Source: Tautonia rosea
Lineage (GTDB): Bacteria; Planctomycetota; Planctomycetia; Isosphaerales; Isosphaeraceae
Assembly (NCBI RefSeq): GCF_012958305.1
Contig: NZ_JABBYO010000004.1
Span: forward strand, 248,001 to 312,000
Length of the DNA stretch: 64,000 bases
Direction of reading: 5' to 3'
The notes under the pieces were generated by a model. It was given only the letters and a program-made list of their open reading frames with translations. It was not told the DNA's origin and did not search any database. Below, piece by piece: positions 8,627 through 18,045 of this stretch. The stretch's first letter is position 1. Each line of letters begins with the position of its first letter. A program made the position numbers and the translations under genes.

Positions 8627-9451
8627 CTAGCTGCGTTGCGATCGAGGGGCGCGGGTGAGTTGCATGTGACGGATCGACCAGGTCGCGAGCAGGGCGACCA
8701 GCAGTGCGACGCTGAGATGCGCGAACAATCGGGGAAGGGCTGAGGAGGCAAGAGGATGGGTTGTCTTGGCGGTCGGAAAGAGCAAGGCCGCCAGGATTTC
8801 GAAGACCACCACTCCGCACACGACTCCCAGACACCCGCCGAAGACGGCTTGTCCCGCACGTCGCCAGCCTCCCGAGGCCAAACCGAGGGCGAGTCCTCCG
8901 AAGAAACCGGCGGGTAGCCACATCCCTCCGTGCAAGAGCAAGGGCGTTAACATGTCCTTTGAATAATTAGCCGACGATGCCCGGAAGATCTCGTGAAAGA
9001 GTTCCGTCAGCGCATAGGTACTGGCGGCCCCCGCAAGTCCTCCCAGCACGGTGGCAAGGGCCACAGCCGAAACGGTTTGTGACCTTGATCGACCGGCCAT
9101 CCCGCCTGCCACCCCGAGACAGAGCCCGAGCGCTGCGGCCAGCACTCCATACGCGACCGTCGCCGATCGCGTCGTGGCCTCATTCATCTGCCGTCGTGTT
9201 TCGGCCGTGGCGGTTTCGAGCGATTGACGCAAACTGTCGTCCATCTGGAAACCCGGCTTGAAGCCGACGAGCGCCAGTTCTCCTGCTCCCCAGCCCATCA
9301 GCGCGGCAACGAGCCCTGCCACCACGACCCATGCCCAGATCCACGGACTTGGCGGCCCAGTCGAAGGATCAGCCCCTCCGCTCGTCTGCTCATTTGCGCA
9401 GGAGGGGCTCGACCCACCCAGGGGGGCGGAATCGGATGTGATCGGTTCCAT
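8627..9451 (-). CDS. Hypothetical multi-pass membrane protein
   Basis: A protein of 274 residues with no family I can name. A polar, Ser/Pro-rich N-terminal stretch of about 35 residues is followed by six or seven hydrophobic segments: WIWAWVVVAGLVAALMGWG, VAYGVLAAALGLCLGVAGG, an Ala/Gly-rich pair near residue 140, LPAGFFGGLALGLASG, a Val-rich helix and a final helix before the basic C-terminus. The loop between helices 1 and 2 is a short polar helix (DDSLRQSLETATAETRRQM). The ATG at 9451 has GGAG nine bases upstream. It lies between glpD and the lipoprotein gene on the same strand, with gaps large enough for independent transcription. Confidence 0.72.
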   Translation of the reverse strand: MEPITSDSAPLGGSSPSCANEQTSGGADPSTGPPSPWIWAWVVVAGLVAALMGWGAGELALVGFKPGFQMDDSLRQSLETATAETRRQMNEATTRSATVAYGVLAAALGLCLGVAGGMAGRSRSQTVSAVALATVLGGLAGAASTYALTELFHEIFRASSANYSKDMLTPLLLHGGMWLPAGFFGGLALGLASGGWRRAGQAVFGGCLGVVCGVVVFEILAALLFPTAKTTHPLASSALPRLFAHLSVALLVALLATWSIRHMQLTRAPRSQRS

Positions 9452-9710
9452 CAATTCATTCTCCGCGCAGGAAACTCTGAGATGCGTTTCGCGATTCTGC
9501 GCAGTCTTCCCCGCGGATGATCCTAATCATCCGAGGCAAGCAAGTCCAAAACTCTTCCAAAAAAATCCCAACGATTCCCGAATTGGGGAGACGAGCGATG
9601 GCCCGATGGGTACTCGACCGATGCCCTCTTGCGAGGTTGAAGGCCGGCCACATCTGCGTTCAGGCTCCCGAACTGCGGACCTCTCACTCGATGGGCCTTG
9701 CTTCCTCGGT

Positions 9711-11261
9711 TCAGGAAAGCACGTATCCTTCGGCCAAAGATTGAAACTGTCGGATCTGCTCGGCTTGCCAGGCATCATCCCGGCCGAGCTCCTCCGCCAG
9801 GACGGCGGCGACCTTCGGGGCGGCGTCGAGGCTCGCTCGGGCGTCGAGCAGCAGGCAGCGGGATCGACGGGCAAGCACGTCTTCGACCTTCCGGGCCATC
9901 TCGAAGCGAGCCGCCCAGGCCACCTCGCCCACTCGGGTGGACAGATTCGGGTGCAACGGCTCATCCAATCCGGGTTTCGAGTGCAGCAAGGCCCGCAGTT
10001 CGGGAGCATCCGAGCCGTACTCGGCCAGCGAGTCCTCGGCAGGAGCGTCGGTTGCCCCTCGGAGCCGCAGCGAGGCCGTCTTGCACGGCCGTTGCGGCAA
10101 TTCGCCGACCTTTGCGGCGCGATCGACCGCGTTCGATGCCATGACGCGGTAGGTCGTCCACTTACCGCCGGTAATCGTCACCAGGCCCGAATCGGAGACC
10201 AGCACCGAGTGTTCCCGAGAGAGCTTGGCTGTCGATTTGACCCCGGCGTGATCGATCAAGGGCCGAAGTCCGGCGAAGACGCTCCGCACATCCTCCGGTC
10301 CGGGCCTCCTGGCCAGATAACGTCCCGCATGATCGAGCATGTAGATCACTTCCTCGGGCGAGGGCTTCGGCTCAATCGGGAGGCCCTCAACTGGCGTATC
10401 GGTGGTGCCGAGGATCACCCGATCGAGCCAGGGGATTAGGAAGAGGACTCGCCCGTCATCGGTCTTCGGCACCATCACCGCGGTCGAACCCGGCAAGACC
10501 GATCGGTCGAGCATCAGGTGAGACCCTCGGCTCGCCCGGATCATCGGTCGGGCGTCGAGCTGGTCAAGATGGCGGATCGTATCGGCGAAAACCCCTCCGG
10601 CATTCACGACCACCCGGGCCTTGATCGACAACGCCTCGCCGGTTTCCTCGTCTCGCGCCTCGACTCCCGAGACCCGGCCGTTCTGGTGGACGATCTTCGT
10701 CACGGGAGCCCAGTTCAGGGCCGTCCCTCCCTGATCGAGAACGGTTCGCATCAGGGCGATGGCCAGTCGGGCATCGTCGAACTGACCGTCGTAGTAGAGA
10801 ATCCCGCCGCGAAGCCCTTCGGTTCGCAAGGTCGGGACACGCTCCTGCGCCTCGCCCGCGCCGATCCATCGCGATCGGCCGAAGCTCCGGCTCCCGGCAA
10901 GCAGGTCGTACAGCGTCAATCCGGTGGCATATTGCAAGAGGTCGAACTGGGAATACGTCGGCACCAAGAACGGACTGGCGAAGACCAGATGCGGGGCATT
11001 CTCTCTCAGCCTCCCCCGCTCGCGGAGTGCTTCGCGGACCAGCCCCACCTGCCCATTGGCCAGATAGCGCACGCCGCCGTGCACAAGCTTCGTGCTTCGG
11101 CTGGATGTCCCCTGCGCGAAGTCTCTGGCTTCAAGGAGCAGGGTCTTGTAGCCGCGAGTGACGGCATCGAGTGCCGTTCCGAGCCCGGTCGATCCTCCTC
11201 CCACGACGACCAGATCCCAGGTCGAGCCGTCCCGGATCGCGTCGAGCATCTGGCTGCGCAT
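9711..11261 (-). CDS. glpD: FAD-dependent glycerol-3-phosphate dehydrogenase
   Basis: A protein of 516 residues. The FAD-binding Rossmann motif GGGSTGLGTALDA is near residue 20, followed by the family signatures GTSSRSTKLVHGGVRYL and GLRPLI. The C-terminal domain (EYGSDAPELRALL, then AARFEMARKVEDVLARRSRCL) matches the aerobic GlpD/GPO family. It oxidises sn-glycerol-3-phosphate to dihydroxyacetone phosphate at the cytoplasmic membrane and passes electrons to quinone, which fits an organism with menaquinone genes elsewhere in the window. The ATG at 11261 has GAGGAG nine bases upstream. An SDR oxidoreductase gene ends 68 bases upstream on the same strand. Confidence 0.93.
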   Translation of the reverse strand: MRSQMLDAIRDGSTWDLVVVGGGSTGLGTALDAVTRGYKTLLLEARDFAQGTSSRSTKLVHGGVRYLANGQVGLVREALRERGRLRENAPHLVFASPFLVPTYSQFDLLQYATGLTLYDLLAGSRSFGRSRWIGAGEAQERVPTLRTEGLRGGILYYDGQFDDARLAIALMRTVLDQGGTALNWAPVTKIVHQNGRVSGVEARDEETGEALSIKARVVVNAGGVFADTIRHLDQLDARPMIRASRGSHLMLDRSVLPGSTAVMVPKTDDGRVLFLIPWLDRVILGTTDTPVEGLPIEPKPSPEEVIYMLDHAGRYLARRPGPEDVRSVFAGLRPLIDHAGVKSTAKLSREHSVLVSDSGLVTITGGKWTTYRVMASNAVDRAAKVGELPQRPCKTASLRLRGATDAPAEDSLAEYGSDAPELRALLHSKPGLDEPLHPNLSTRVGEVAWAARFEMARKVEDVLARRSRCLLLDARASLDAAPKVAAVLAEELGRDDAWQAEQIRQFQSLAEGYVLS

Positions 11262-11329
11262 GGGGTTGCTTCTCCTCGTTGAATAGCGATCGGACCCGGA
11301 TTCCAGCGCTCGATTCGCCGATCTGCCGA

Positions 11330-12286
11330 TCAAGGCGTTCGATGCCCCGAGTGTGCCCCTTCTCCGGTCCTTCGACCACCCGATTCCCCGCGAGCGGCGG
11401 CGATCGCAGCCCGAGCTTTGGCCTCTTCGCGGTCAATCCGGCGGATCATGGCCGAGATCCCGAGGTCCGCCAGCCCCGGTACGATCCGGAAGAAGGCTCC
11501 CATGAGCCGAACCGGCCAGACGACCCGACGACGAATTGCCAACCGAGGCCGAGGCGTATCGACCAATCGGATAATCCGCTGAGCCGTCTCGTCGACCGAA
11601 GCCGAGAGAATCGCCGGAGGTCGGTCGCGCATGGCGTTGTACACGGTGCCGGGAGGAGCATGATCGACCTGACGTCCCGATTCCTCCCCCAGACGGCCGA
11701 CCGCGTCGAAAAACTCGGTTTCCACGGGCCCCAACTCGACCATACAGACCCGAACCCCCTGCACTGCCACCTCTCGCCGGAGGGCATCAGACCAGTAGGC
11801 CAGACCGGCCTTGGTCGCCCCGTAGGCGCCGAGCATCGGGTTGGGAATTTGCACGATGGCCGATCCGATGGAGATGATGACTCCTTTGGACGCGATTAAA
11901 TGCGGAAGGGCCAGCCGCGTGAGCATGATCGGCGCATGAAAATTGACCTCGAGCTGCATCCGAAGGTTTGCCGGGTCAGACCGGCCGAAATAGTCGGGCA
12001 GGCCGATCCCGGCATTGTTGATCAACGCATCGAGGCGTCCGAAGTACTCGACAGTTCGCGCGACGATCCGGGCCGGGGCGTCGGGATCGGCCAGATCCTC
12101 GACAATTACCAGAGCCGAGGCTCCCTGGTCCTGAACCTCCCGAGCCACTTGTTCCAGTCGATCTCCCCGCCGGGCGACGATCGCGAGATGATGACCTCTC
12201 CTGGCCAGCGCTCGAGCCATTGCGGCGCCAAGTCCCGACGAGGCCCCGGTGATCAAGACGGTCCTGGGCCTGCTGGTTTCGGCCAT
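11330..12286 (-). CDS. SDR-family oxidoreductase
   Basis: A 318-residue classical short-chain dehydrogenase. The TGASSGLG cofactor-binding motif lies near residues 12-19, NNAGIG follows, and the active-site block has SIGSAIV with YGATKAG (Ser, Tyr and Lys of the catalytic set). An arginine after the first strand (ARRGDR) suggests NADP(H) preference. The C-terminal extension of roughly 60 residues, with a possible membrane-associating helix (RLMGAFFRIVPGLADLG), is typical of the DltE/YqjQ-like membrane-linked group. The substrate is unknown. The ATG at 12286 has GGGAGA close upstream. It sits between holB and glpD and may share their transcript. Confidence 0.88.
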   Translation of the reverse strand: MAETSRPRTVLITGASSGLGAAMARALARRGHHLAIVARRGDRLEQVAREVQDQGASALVIVEDLADPDAPARIVARTVEYFGRLDALINNAGIGLPDYFGRSDPANLRMQLEVNFHAPIMLTRLALPHLIASKGVIISIGSAIVQIPNPMLGAYGATKAGLAYWSDALRREVAVQGVRVCMVELGPVETEFFDAVGRLGEESGRQVDHAPPGTVYNAMRDRPPAILSASVDETAQRIIRLVDTPRPRLAIRRRVVWPVRLMGAFFRIVPGLADLGISAMIRRIDREEAKARAAIAAARGESGGRRTGEGAHSGHRTP

Positions 12287-12378
12287 CCGATTCTCCCTGC
12301 CGATTGCCCCGTCGGGACCGGGCATTGCATCCGTATTGCGGGCACGACCACACCCACCGAGGCGTGCCGATCGCCGTG

Positions 12379-13410
12379 TCAGCGAAGCCCGGAAAGCAAG
12401 CGTCCCAGGTCGCGCGCAAAGGCATCCACGAGCAAGGGCATGTAAACTCGTCTGCGGAGGTGATAATCGGCCTCCAGACAGCGTTCGACCAGCAAATAAA
12501 CATCTTCGGGTTCAAGCCGATCGGCCAGGGCGGCGGCGGCTCGACGGTCGGACGGGTCGGGAGCCGGCGGATCAAGCCCAGCACCTTGCCAAAGCACCCC
12601 TCGGAAAAACCGGGCCAACTCGCCGAAGATCGCGGCGGCTCGGGTGCGCTGGGCGAGGCTCTCCTTGCCCGCATCCTTGATGAACTCCTCCAATCGGCGG
12701 GCCAGGTCCGGCGCATCAAACGGCCGGGCGTCGGCCAGTTCGTCGACCAGTCGGCGTCGGAAGCTCGTCAGCTCCGGGTCGGCCAGGCTGAGGGCTCGGG
12801 ACACGCTCCCCTCGCCGAGCTGAGCGAGCCGGTCGGCCTCACCCGGATCGGCCTCGGGGTCCCGATCGCGGAGGATTGCGGCCAGTTCCTCCTCGGGCAA
12901 CGGGTCGAACCGCACGACCCGGCAGCGTGAGAGGATCGTATCAAGCTGCAACTCCGATGACGTACCGATGAGGATCAAGACCGCGCCGTCTGGCGGTTCC
13001 TCCAGAGTCTTCAGGAAGGCATTGGCCGCTTCCTCATTGAAATGATCGGCATCGTCCACGATGGCCACCTTGCGAGCCCCTCGCATGGGTTTCAGGCTCA
13101 GGTCGTGGCAGAGGTCCCGGATGACGGCGATCGGTAGCTCGTGCTTCTCCTCGGGGCGGCCAACCTCGTGCAGGTCGGGATGATCGCCCGAGACCACCTG
13201 ACGGCACGCCGCGCACTCGCCGCAAGGGTCGAGCAACCCCTCGGCCCTTCGCTCGCAAAACAAAGCCTGGGCCAGCCTCCTTGCGAAGGTCCGCTTCCCG
13301 ATTCCCTCCGGTCCGACGAACAGCAGCGCATGAGGGAACCGGCCGCTGGACGCCGCCCGGCGCAGGTCCTCCACCACCCGATCATGACCGCGGACCGATC
13401 CCCAGGACAC
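12379..13410 (-). CDS. holB: DNA polymerase III delta-prime subunit
   Basis: A 343-residue clamp-loader subunit. Near the N-terminus are HDRVVEDLRRA and the P-loop GPEGIGKRT, then a four-cysteine zinc module (CERR...CGECAAC), NAFLKTLEEPP and an SRC motif (LSRCRVVRF) of the sensor type. It helps load the sliding clamp at the replication fork. I chose the GTG at 13410: it has GGAGAGG about eight bases upstream and the conserved G-x-x-x-G-H-D segment follows immediately. This start lies 29 bases inside the end of tmk, a common coupled tmk-holB arrangement. Confidence 0.9.
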   Translation of the reverse strand: MSWGSVRGHDRVVEDLRRAASSGRFPHALLFVGPEGIGKRTFARRLAQALFCERRAEGLLDPCGECAACRQVVSGDHPDLHEVGRPEEKHELPIAVIRDLCHDLSLKPMRGARKVAIVDDADHFNEEAANAFLKTLEEPPDGAVLILIGTSSELQLDTILSRCRVVRFDPLPEEELAAILRDRDPEADPGEADRLAQLGEGSVSRALSLADPELTSFRRRLVDELADARPFDAPDLARRLEEFIKDAGKESLAQRTRAAAIFGELARFFRGVLWQGAGLDPPAPDPSDRRAAAALADRLEPEDVYLLVERCLEADYHLRRRVYMPLLVDAFARDLGRLLSGLR

Positions 13411-14065
13411 GCAGCACCTCTCCTTCGATCCGGTGGGCGACCTCATCCGGCGCCTTCGCGCCGTCAATCACGACGATCGGAGCCGGATAGGACCGGGCCG
13501 CCTCAAGAAATCCGTTGCGGACGAGGGTCCGATAGTCCTCCCCTCGGTCCTCGATCCGGTCCCTCGGCCCTCCGGTTCGGGAGCGAGCAACGGCCTCGGG
13601 CACGTCGATCAACAGGGTCAGGTCGGGCATCACTCCCCCGGTCGCCGCCTGTCCCACGCTCCAGAGCTCCTCGACCTCCAGCCCCCCGGCATACCCTTGA
13701 TAGACCACGTTACTGAGGAGATAGCGATCCGACACGACCACTCGCCCCGCTTCCAGAGCAGGGCGAATGACCTGCTCGACCATCTGGGCCCGACTAGCCA
13801 TGTAAAGCAGCATCTCAGCCCGCATGCTCATCGGAACGCTGGCTCTATCGAGCAAGAGGCTGCGGAGCCGGTCGCCGAGTCGCGTACCGCCGGGATCGCG
13901 GCACGAGACGACGCCCAGGCCGAGCCGTTGCAGCGTTTCGGCCAATCGGGCAGCCTGGGTCGACTTGCCTGCGCCGTCGGGCCCTTCCAGACAGAAAAAA
14001 AGCCCCTTCGCGACACGAGCGGGGTCCAGGTCGTTCGGGAGCTTGGGGGGAAAAGAAGTGCTCAT
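13382..14065 (-). CDS. tmk: Thymidylate kinase
   Basis: A 227-residue protein that phosphorylates dTMP to dTDP for DNA synthesis. The P-loop GPDGAGKST is near residue 23, the DR(Y) motif is present as VVVSDRYLLSN, and the lid region is Arg-rich (SRTGGPRDRIEDRG). The substrate-binding motif after the P-loop reads CRDPGGTRLGDRLRSLLLD, with the usual E-P-G replaced by D-P-G. The start at 14065 is the first ATG near the conserved region; the longer open frame upstream overlaps the Nudix gene and has no tmk-like content. The 3' end overlaps holB, so the two are probably co-translated. Confidence 0.92.
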   Translation of the reverse strand: MSTSFPPKLPNDLDPARVAKGLFFCLEGPDGAGKSTQAARLAETLQRLGLGVVSCRDPGGTRLGDRLRSLLLDRASVPMSMRAEMLLYMASRAQMVEQVIRPALEAGRVVVSDRYLLSNVVYQGYAGGLEVEELWSVGQAATGGVMPDLTLLIDVPEAVARSRTGGPRDRIEDRGEDYRTLVRNGFLEAARSYPAPIVVIDGAKAPDEVAHRIEGEVLRVLGIGPRS

Positions 14066-14129
14066 GCGAAATTCAACCGCTCGCGGCAACCGGGCCGAGG
14101 GGGATTGCTCACTCGATCGGACCAGCTCC

Positions 14130-14612
14130 TCATCGTCCCGGCCCTCGGACCGGCTCGCCGGTGAGCCACTCGTGGGCGTCGGCAAAGAGTTGACGGATCT
14201 TGGCGTGGTAAAGCAACCGGGAAATCTCCTCGAAGGTCCCCCAGCGGTGCCAGTGGCCGAACGGGTCGGCCGTGTGCTCGGCCGAGCAGGCCAGCGTTGA
14301 GGCGTCGTGCACCTCGACAATGTAATACACGACCGTCTTGAGGACCTTCCGCCCCTGGCGAAGATAGGTGTACGAGAGGCTCCGCTCGAAGCCTTGCCGG
14401 AAGCTCCAGTCGCTCAGCGAGGTTTCTTCCTGGAACTCGCGCGCAGCAGTTTGCGTGGTAGTTTCGCCCGGGTCCATGCCCCCTTTGGGAAACTCCCAGC
14501 GGGCCCTCGGGTTACGGACCGTGGCCGAGTGGAGCACCAGATACCGCGGGATTCCATCCTCGGCGATCCGGAACGGAATCACGCCGGCGGATCGCTCGAA
14601 GAAGGGACTCAT
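14130..14612 (-). CDS. Nudix hydrolase
   Basis: A 160-residue Nudix protein. The full Nudix box is visible from GGMDPGETT to REFQEET (G-x5-E-x7-R-E-x2-E-E), preceded by WEFPKGG. The overall form resembles diadenosine tetraphosphate hydrolases of the MutT/NUDT2 type, which remove unusual nucleotides, but the substrate is not proven by sequence. The ATG at 14612 is used; a TTG at 14618 overlaps the upstream stop and is the alternative. It lies between a lipoyl-like protein gene and tmk, all on the minus strand and close together, so one operon is likely. Confidence 0.88.
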   Translation of the reverse strand: MSPFFERSAGVIPFRIAEDGIPRYLVLHSATVRNPRARWEFPKGGMDPGETTTQTAAREFQEETSLSDWSFRQGFERSLSYTYLRQGRKVLKTVVYYIVEVHDASTLACSAEHTADPFGHWHRWGTFEEISRLLYHAKIRQLFADAHEWLTGEPVRGPGR

Positions 14613-14614
14613 GG

Positions 14615-14911
14615 TCAACGGGATCCGGTCTCATCCGACGACGGCGCGTCGGGATCAGGGCCGTCATCGCCTACGGCCAGCAGTCCCAGGACCATTCCCG
14701 GCCAGACCCGATCATCTTCGAAGCCACGAATCTCGGCCAAACGGCCAGAGCACGGCGCGGGAACATCAAAGGTGGCCGGACCAACCAGCACTTCGACCAG
14801 ACGGTCCCCTTCCCAGACCTCGGCTCCCCGTGCCGCGAACCAGTGGCTGATGATGATCGGCTCGTCCGGGTCGGTCCCCAGATTGGGCAGGACAACTGCC
14901 TCCAGGCGCAT
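14615..14911 (-). CDS. Lipoyl/biotinyl-like domain protein lacking the acceptor lysine
   Basis: A 98-residue single-domain protein that reads like a lipoyl domain of 2-oxoacid dehydrogenase E2: VVLPNLGTDPDEPIIISHWF, then EVWEGDRLVEVLVGPATFDV and a final hairpin PCSGRLAEIRG. In true lipoyl domains the turn between the central strands reads E-T/S-D-K-A with the modified lysine. Here it reads V-G-P-A, and the protein has no lysine at all. It therefore cannot be lipoylated or biotinylated at the normal site. The fold may be kept for binding. It overlaps the start region of the Nudix gene, suggesting co-translation. The acidic C-terminal tail (DDGPDPDAPSSDE) is disordered. Confidence 0.72.
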   Translation of the reverse strand: MRLEAVVLPNLGTDPDEPIIISHWFAARGAEVWEGDRLVEVLVGPATFDVPAPCSGRLAEIRGFEDDRVWPGMVLGLLAVGDDGPDPDAPSSDETGSR

Positions 14912-15483
14912 GACGAACCCTGACTGACGGTCGAGTCAATTCCGCGGGCCGGATTGCGACAGCATCGCCTTACCGTCCCGCGACAGATGCATTGACTCTA
15001 CCACCGCCGGGGTCGCCTTGCTAGACATCTATGCCAATCGACCGATCCGCCCCCCGATCCGGATCGGCCGTTGACGCTCTTCGGCCGACCCGAGTAAAGT
15101 CCTGTTCAACAGCCCGCATGCTGTTCCGTGATCCACCGACACCACAGGATCGAGACGTTCCCGTTGCTTCCGCCCTTGAAGTTCAACAGCGTTTCGTCTC
15201 CCCACCAATTCCCGGCCTTGAAGTGCCTGGTTTCTTCGAGTCTGGTCCGAAACTTGCAATGCTTGTCCGGCCTGTTCCTGATGATTTTCCCACGCGTTGT
15301 CCGGCGACCGGTGGAACGGGTACCGGAGGGGGCCTGGCGCCCCCGTGATCTCGACCCCGAGGCCCGGGCTCCCTGGGATCTGGTGTTTGCTCAGACACCC
15401 TCCCCGATCTCGCTCATCCGCGAGGTCCGTGTGAGCCTGCGATCCCGGTCTCGGATGCCATTTCACGAGCGAGCGTTTCAGGT
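14912..15483. other. Divergent intergenic region
   Basis: A 572-base gap between the minus-strand lipoyl-like gene and the plus-strand histidine kinase. Open frames in it have no recognisable content. It should hold the promoters of both transcription units, but I see no convincing promoter, terminator or repeat. Confidence 0.4.
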
Positions 15484-18045
15484 ATGGCCTTGGATCAGGA
15501 TGCATCCACTCTCGAAGCTCTCCGAGAGGCCCTCGCCGCCGCCAATCAGCGGGCCGATCAGGCGGAACAAGCGCTGGAGGCCCTCTACAGCGGCGCGGCC
15601 GATGCCATTATCATCCCGGGACAGGGTTCGCCCCAGGTCTTCATCCGAGAGGGGGCCGACCGTTCTTACCGGGAGATTCTTGACTTGATGGCCCAGGGCG
15701 TGGCGGTCTGCGATCTTGAGGGGCGGATTCTTCGGGCCAATCAGGCATTGCTCGACCTGCTTGGCGAGCCGAACGACCGGCTTGTCGGGCGCCGCCTGAC
15801 CCAGTTCCTCTCCATCGATTCCGACACCGATCTCGACGCCCTCATCGCCGCCTCCCGAGACGGGACCGACCAGGCCGAGCAAGGACACCTCCGGCTCAAT
15901 TGGTCCGAGGGGCAGCCGCTCCTGGTTCACCTCTGTGCAAGTCGGCTGACCGTCGACGATCTTGACGTGATCGTCGTAACCATCACCGACATGTCGCATC
16001 AGCAGCGCGACGAGGAGTTGCTTGCTTCCGAACGCCTGGCCCGATCGATCATCGATCAGGCGGTCGATGCGATTATCGTCTGCGATCCGGCCGGGCTTGT
16101 CTTGCGGGCCAGCCGAGAAGCCCACCGTCTTTGCGGCGGCAATCCGTTGCGTCGGCGGTTCGACGAGGCCTTTCCTCTCCAACAGGCCACGCCCGGTGAT
16201 GTCGGAATCGCGCATCCCGAGGAAGCCGGGCTGGTCGACGGTTTGCCCCTTTCCATCGCCGAGATGCTCGGTGATGAGCCGATCCGGAACCTTGAAGTCA
16301 CGCTCCGATGCGGTGAGACCCCCGCGGTCCTCCTGCTCAATTCCGGACCGATTCGAGACGAATTCGGCCGACGGCTGGCTTCGATCGTCACCCTGACCGA
16401 CGTGACCCCCTTGAAGCAGGCCGAGGCCCGCCTGCTCGAAGCCGACCGCCGCAAGGACGAGTTTCTTGCCATGCTCGCCCACGAGCTGCGCAACCCGCTG
16501 GCCGCAATGGCCTATGGCGTGGCCTTGCTCCACAACGGCTCCCGCCGGGCACCCTCGGACGAGGACGACGTGCTTCCGATCCTCGAACGCCAGGTCGCTC
16601 ACATGCGATGGCTGGTTGACGACCTGCTCGATGTCGCCCGGGTCGAGCGCGGCCGGATCGTCTTGCGGAGCCGATCGATTGATCTGGCCCAGGTGGCCGA
16701 ACAGGCCGTTCGGGTCGTTCAGCCGAACATCTCAGAATTGCAGCATCGGCTGGAGTGTGCCATTCATCCCCGTCCGCTCTGGGTCCTGGCCGACCCGATC
16801 CGCCTGGAACAGGTGCTGGTCAACCTCCTGACCAACGCCGCCAAGTACACTCCTTCGGGTGGCCAAATCGCCGTGAGAGGAGGGCTTGATCCCGACCACC
16901 CGGGTCAAGTCCGGATCGACGTGATCGACAACGGCGTCGGGCTCGATGCCGAGATGCGCGAGCGGGTCTTCGACCTCTTTGCTCAGGCCGACCGCTCGCT
17001 CGACCGCCAGCAGGGAGGGCTCGGCATCGGCCTGACCCTCGTCCGGCGGCTCGTCGAACTGCACCAGGGGACTGTCGAGGTCGCCAGCGAAGGCCCCGGT
17101 CAAGGCAGTACCTTCACCGTCCGATTGCCCGCCGCCGAGGCTCCCGAGCCGGTCGACGCCACCTCGCTCCCAACCGATGCCAACCAGGATCAACGTCGCC
17201 ATGTCCTTCTGGTCGAGGACAACCGTGATATGGCCCGAGCCCTTCAACGCCTGCTCGAAGACCAGGGGCACCGCGTCGATACCGCGTACGATGGTCCCTC
17301 GGGCCTGGAGTCGGCCGAACGGCTCGAACCCGAGGTCGTGGTGCTCGACATCGGCCTGCCGGGCCTCGACGGCTTTGAGCTGGCCCGACGCCTCCGCAAG
17401 CTCCCCGCGCTGGCCGAAACGCGACTGATTGCCCTCTCCGGTTATGGCGAGCGCAAAGACCGAGAACGGGCGATCGCCGCCGGGATCGATCATCACCTGA
17501 CCAAGCCGATCGACGTGGCCGATCTCGACCGCCTGATCCGCGTGGCTCCTTCCTCTCCCTCCGGTTCGGCCGTTGAACCATCGAGCATCACCCACCCCTC
17601 GTCCTTGCTCCCCGGCCCCGACCGATCACCATCCTCCCCCTCCCCGGTCGCGTCTCACGGAGGAAACGGCACCCCGTCGTACCGGATTTTGCTCATCGAG
17701 GATCAGCGAGCCCTCGCCGTCGTCGCCAAGCGGGTGCTGGAACGGCTTGGCCATGTCGTGGAATTGGCCGCCGACGGCCCAACCGCCCTGGATCTTGCCC
17801 GCCGTCTCCGCCCGGATCTGGTCCTCTGCGACCTTCATCTCGACGGCCCGATGGACGGTTACGAAATCGCTCGGAGCTTTCGCTCAGACCCGGCCATGGC
17901 CGAAACTCCCTTGATCGCCGTCACCGCCCGAGATGGCGACACGATCCGCCGTCGAAGCCTCGACTCCGGATTCGACCTCCATCTAGTCAAGCCGGTCGAT
18001 TACACTGAGGTGCATCAGTACGTGATCGAGGCCCGCCGCCACTGA
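15484..18045 (+). CDS. Soluble hybrid histidine kinase with PAS domains and two receivers
   Basis: A protein of 853 residues. A short coiled coil (residues about 8-30) is followed by two or three PAS-like domains, a HisKA domain with the phospho-accepting H333 (LAHELRNPLAAM) and an HATPase domain (NLLTNAAKY, DNGVGL, GGLGIGLTLVRRL). Two receiver domains follow, with phosphorylatable aspartates at about D622 (VVVLDIGLPG) and D783 (LVLCDLHLDG), joined by a Pro/Ser-rich linker. No transmembrane helix is seen, so it should sense a cytoplasmic signal. The output partner is not encoded next to it. The start is an ATG directly before the coiled coil. Confidence 0.92.
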   Translation: MALDQDASTLEALREALAAANQRADQAEQALEALYSGAADAIIIPGQGSPQVFIREGADRSYREILDLMAQGVAVCDLEGRILRANQALLDLLGEPNDRLVGRRLTQFLSIDSDTDLDALIAASRDGTDQAEQGHLRLNWSEGQPLLVHLCASRLTVDDLDVIVVTITDMSHQQRDEELLASERLARSIIDQAVDAIIVCDPAGLVLRASREAHRLCGGNPLRRRFDEAFPLQQATPGDVGIAHPEEAGLVDGLPLSIAEMLGDEPIRNLEVTLRCGETPAVLLLNSGPIRDEFGRRLASIVTLTDVTPLKQAEARLLEADRRKDEFLAMLAHELRNPLAAMAYGVALLHNGSRRAPSDEDDVLPILERQVAHMRWLVDDLLDVARVERGRIVLRSRSIDLAQVAEQAVRVVQPNISELQHRLECAIHPRPLWVLADPIRLEQVLVNLLTNAAKYTPSGGQIAVRGGLDPDHPGQVRIDVIDNGVGLDAEMRERVFDLFAQADRSLDRQQGGLGIGLTLVRRLVELHQGTVEVASEGPGQGSTFTVRLPAAEAPEPVDATSLPTDANQDQRRHVLLVEDNRDMARALQRLLEDQGHRVDTAYDGPSGLESAERLEPEVVVLDIGLPGLDGFELARRLRKLPALAETRLIALSGYGERKDRERAIAAGIDHHLTKPIDVADLDRLIRVAPSSPSGSAVEPSSITHPSSLLPGPDRSPSSPSPVASHGGNGTPSYRILLIEDQRALAVVAKRVLERLGHVVELAADGPTALDLARRLRPDLVLCDLHLDGPMDGYEIARSFRSDPAMAETPLIAVTARDGDTIRRRSLDSGFDLHLVKPVDYTEVHQYVIEARRH

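Noticed and set aside
9258-10439. Plus-strand open frame of 393 codons
   Set aside because: It lies antisense to glpD and the adjoining gap and shows no domain or ribosome binding site.
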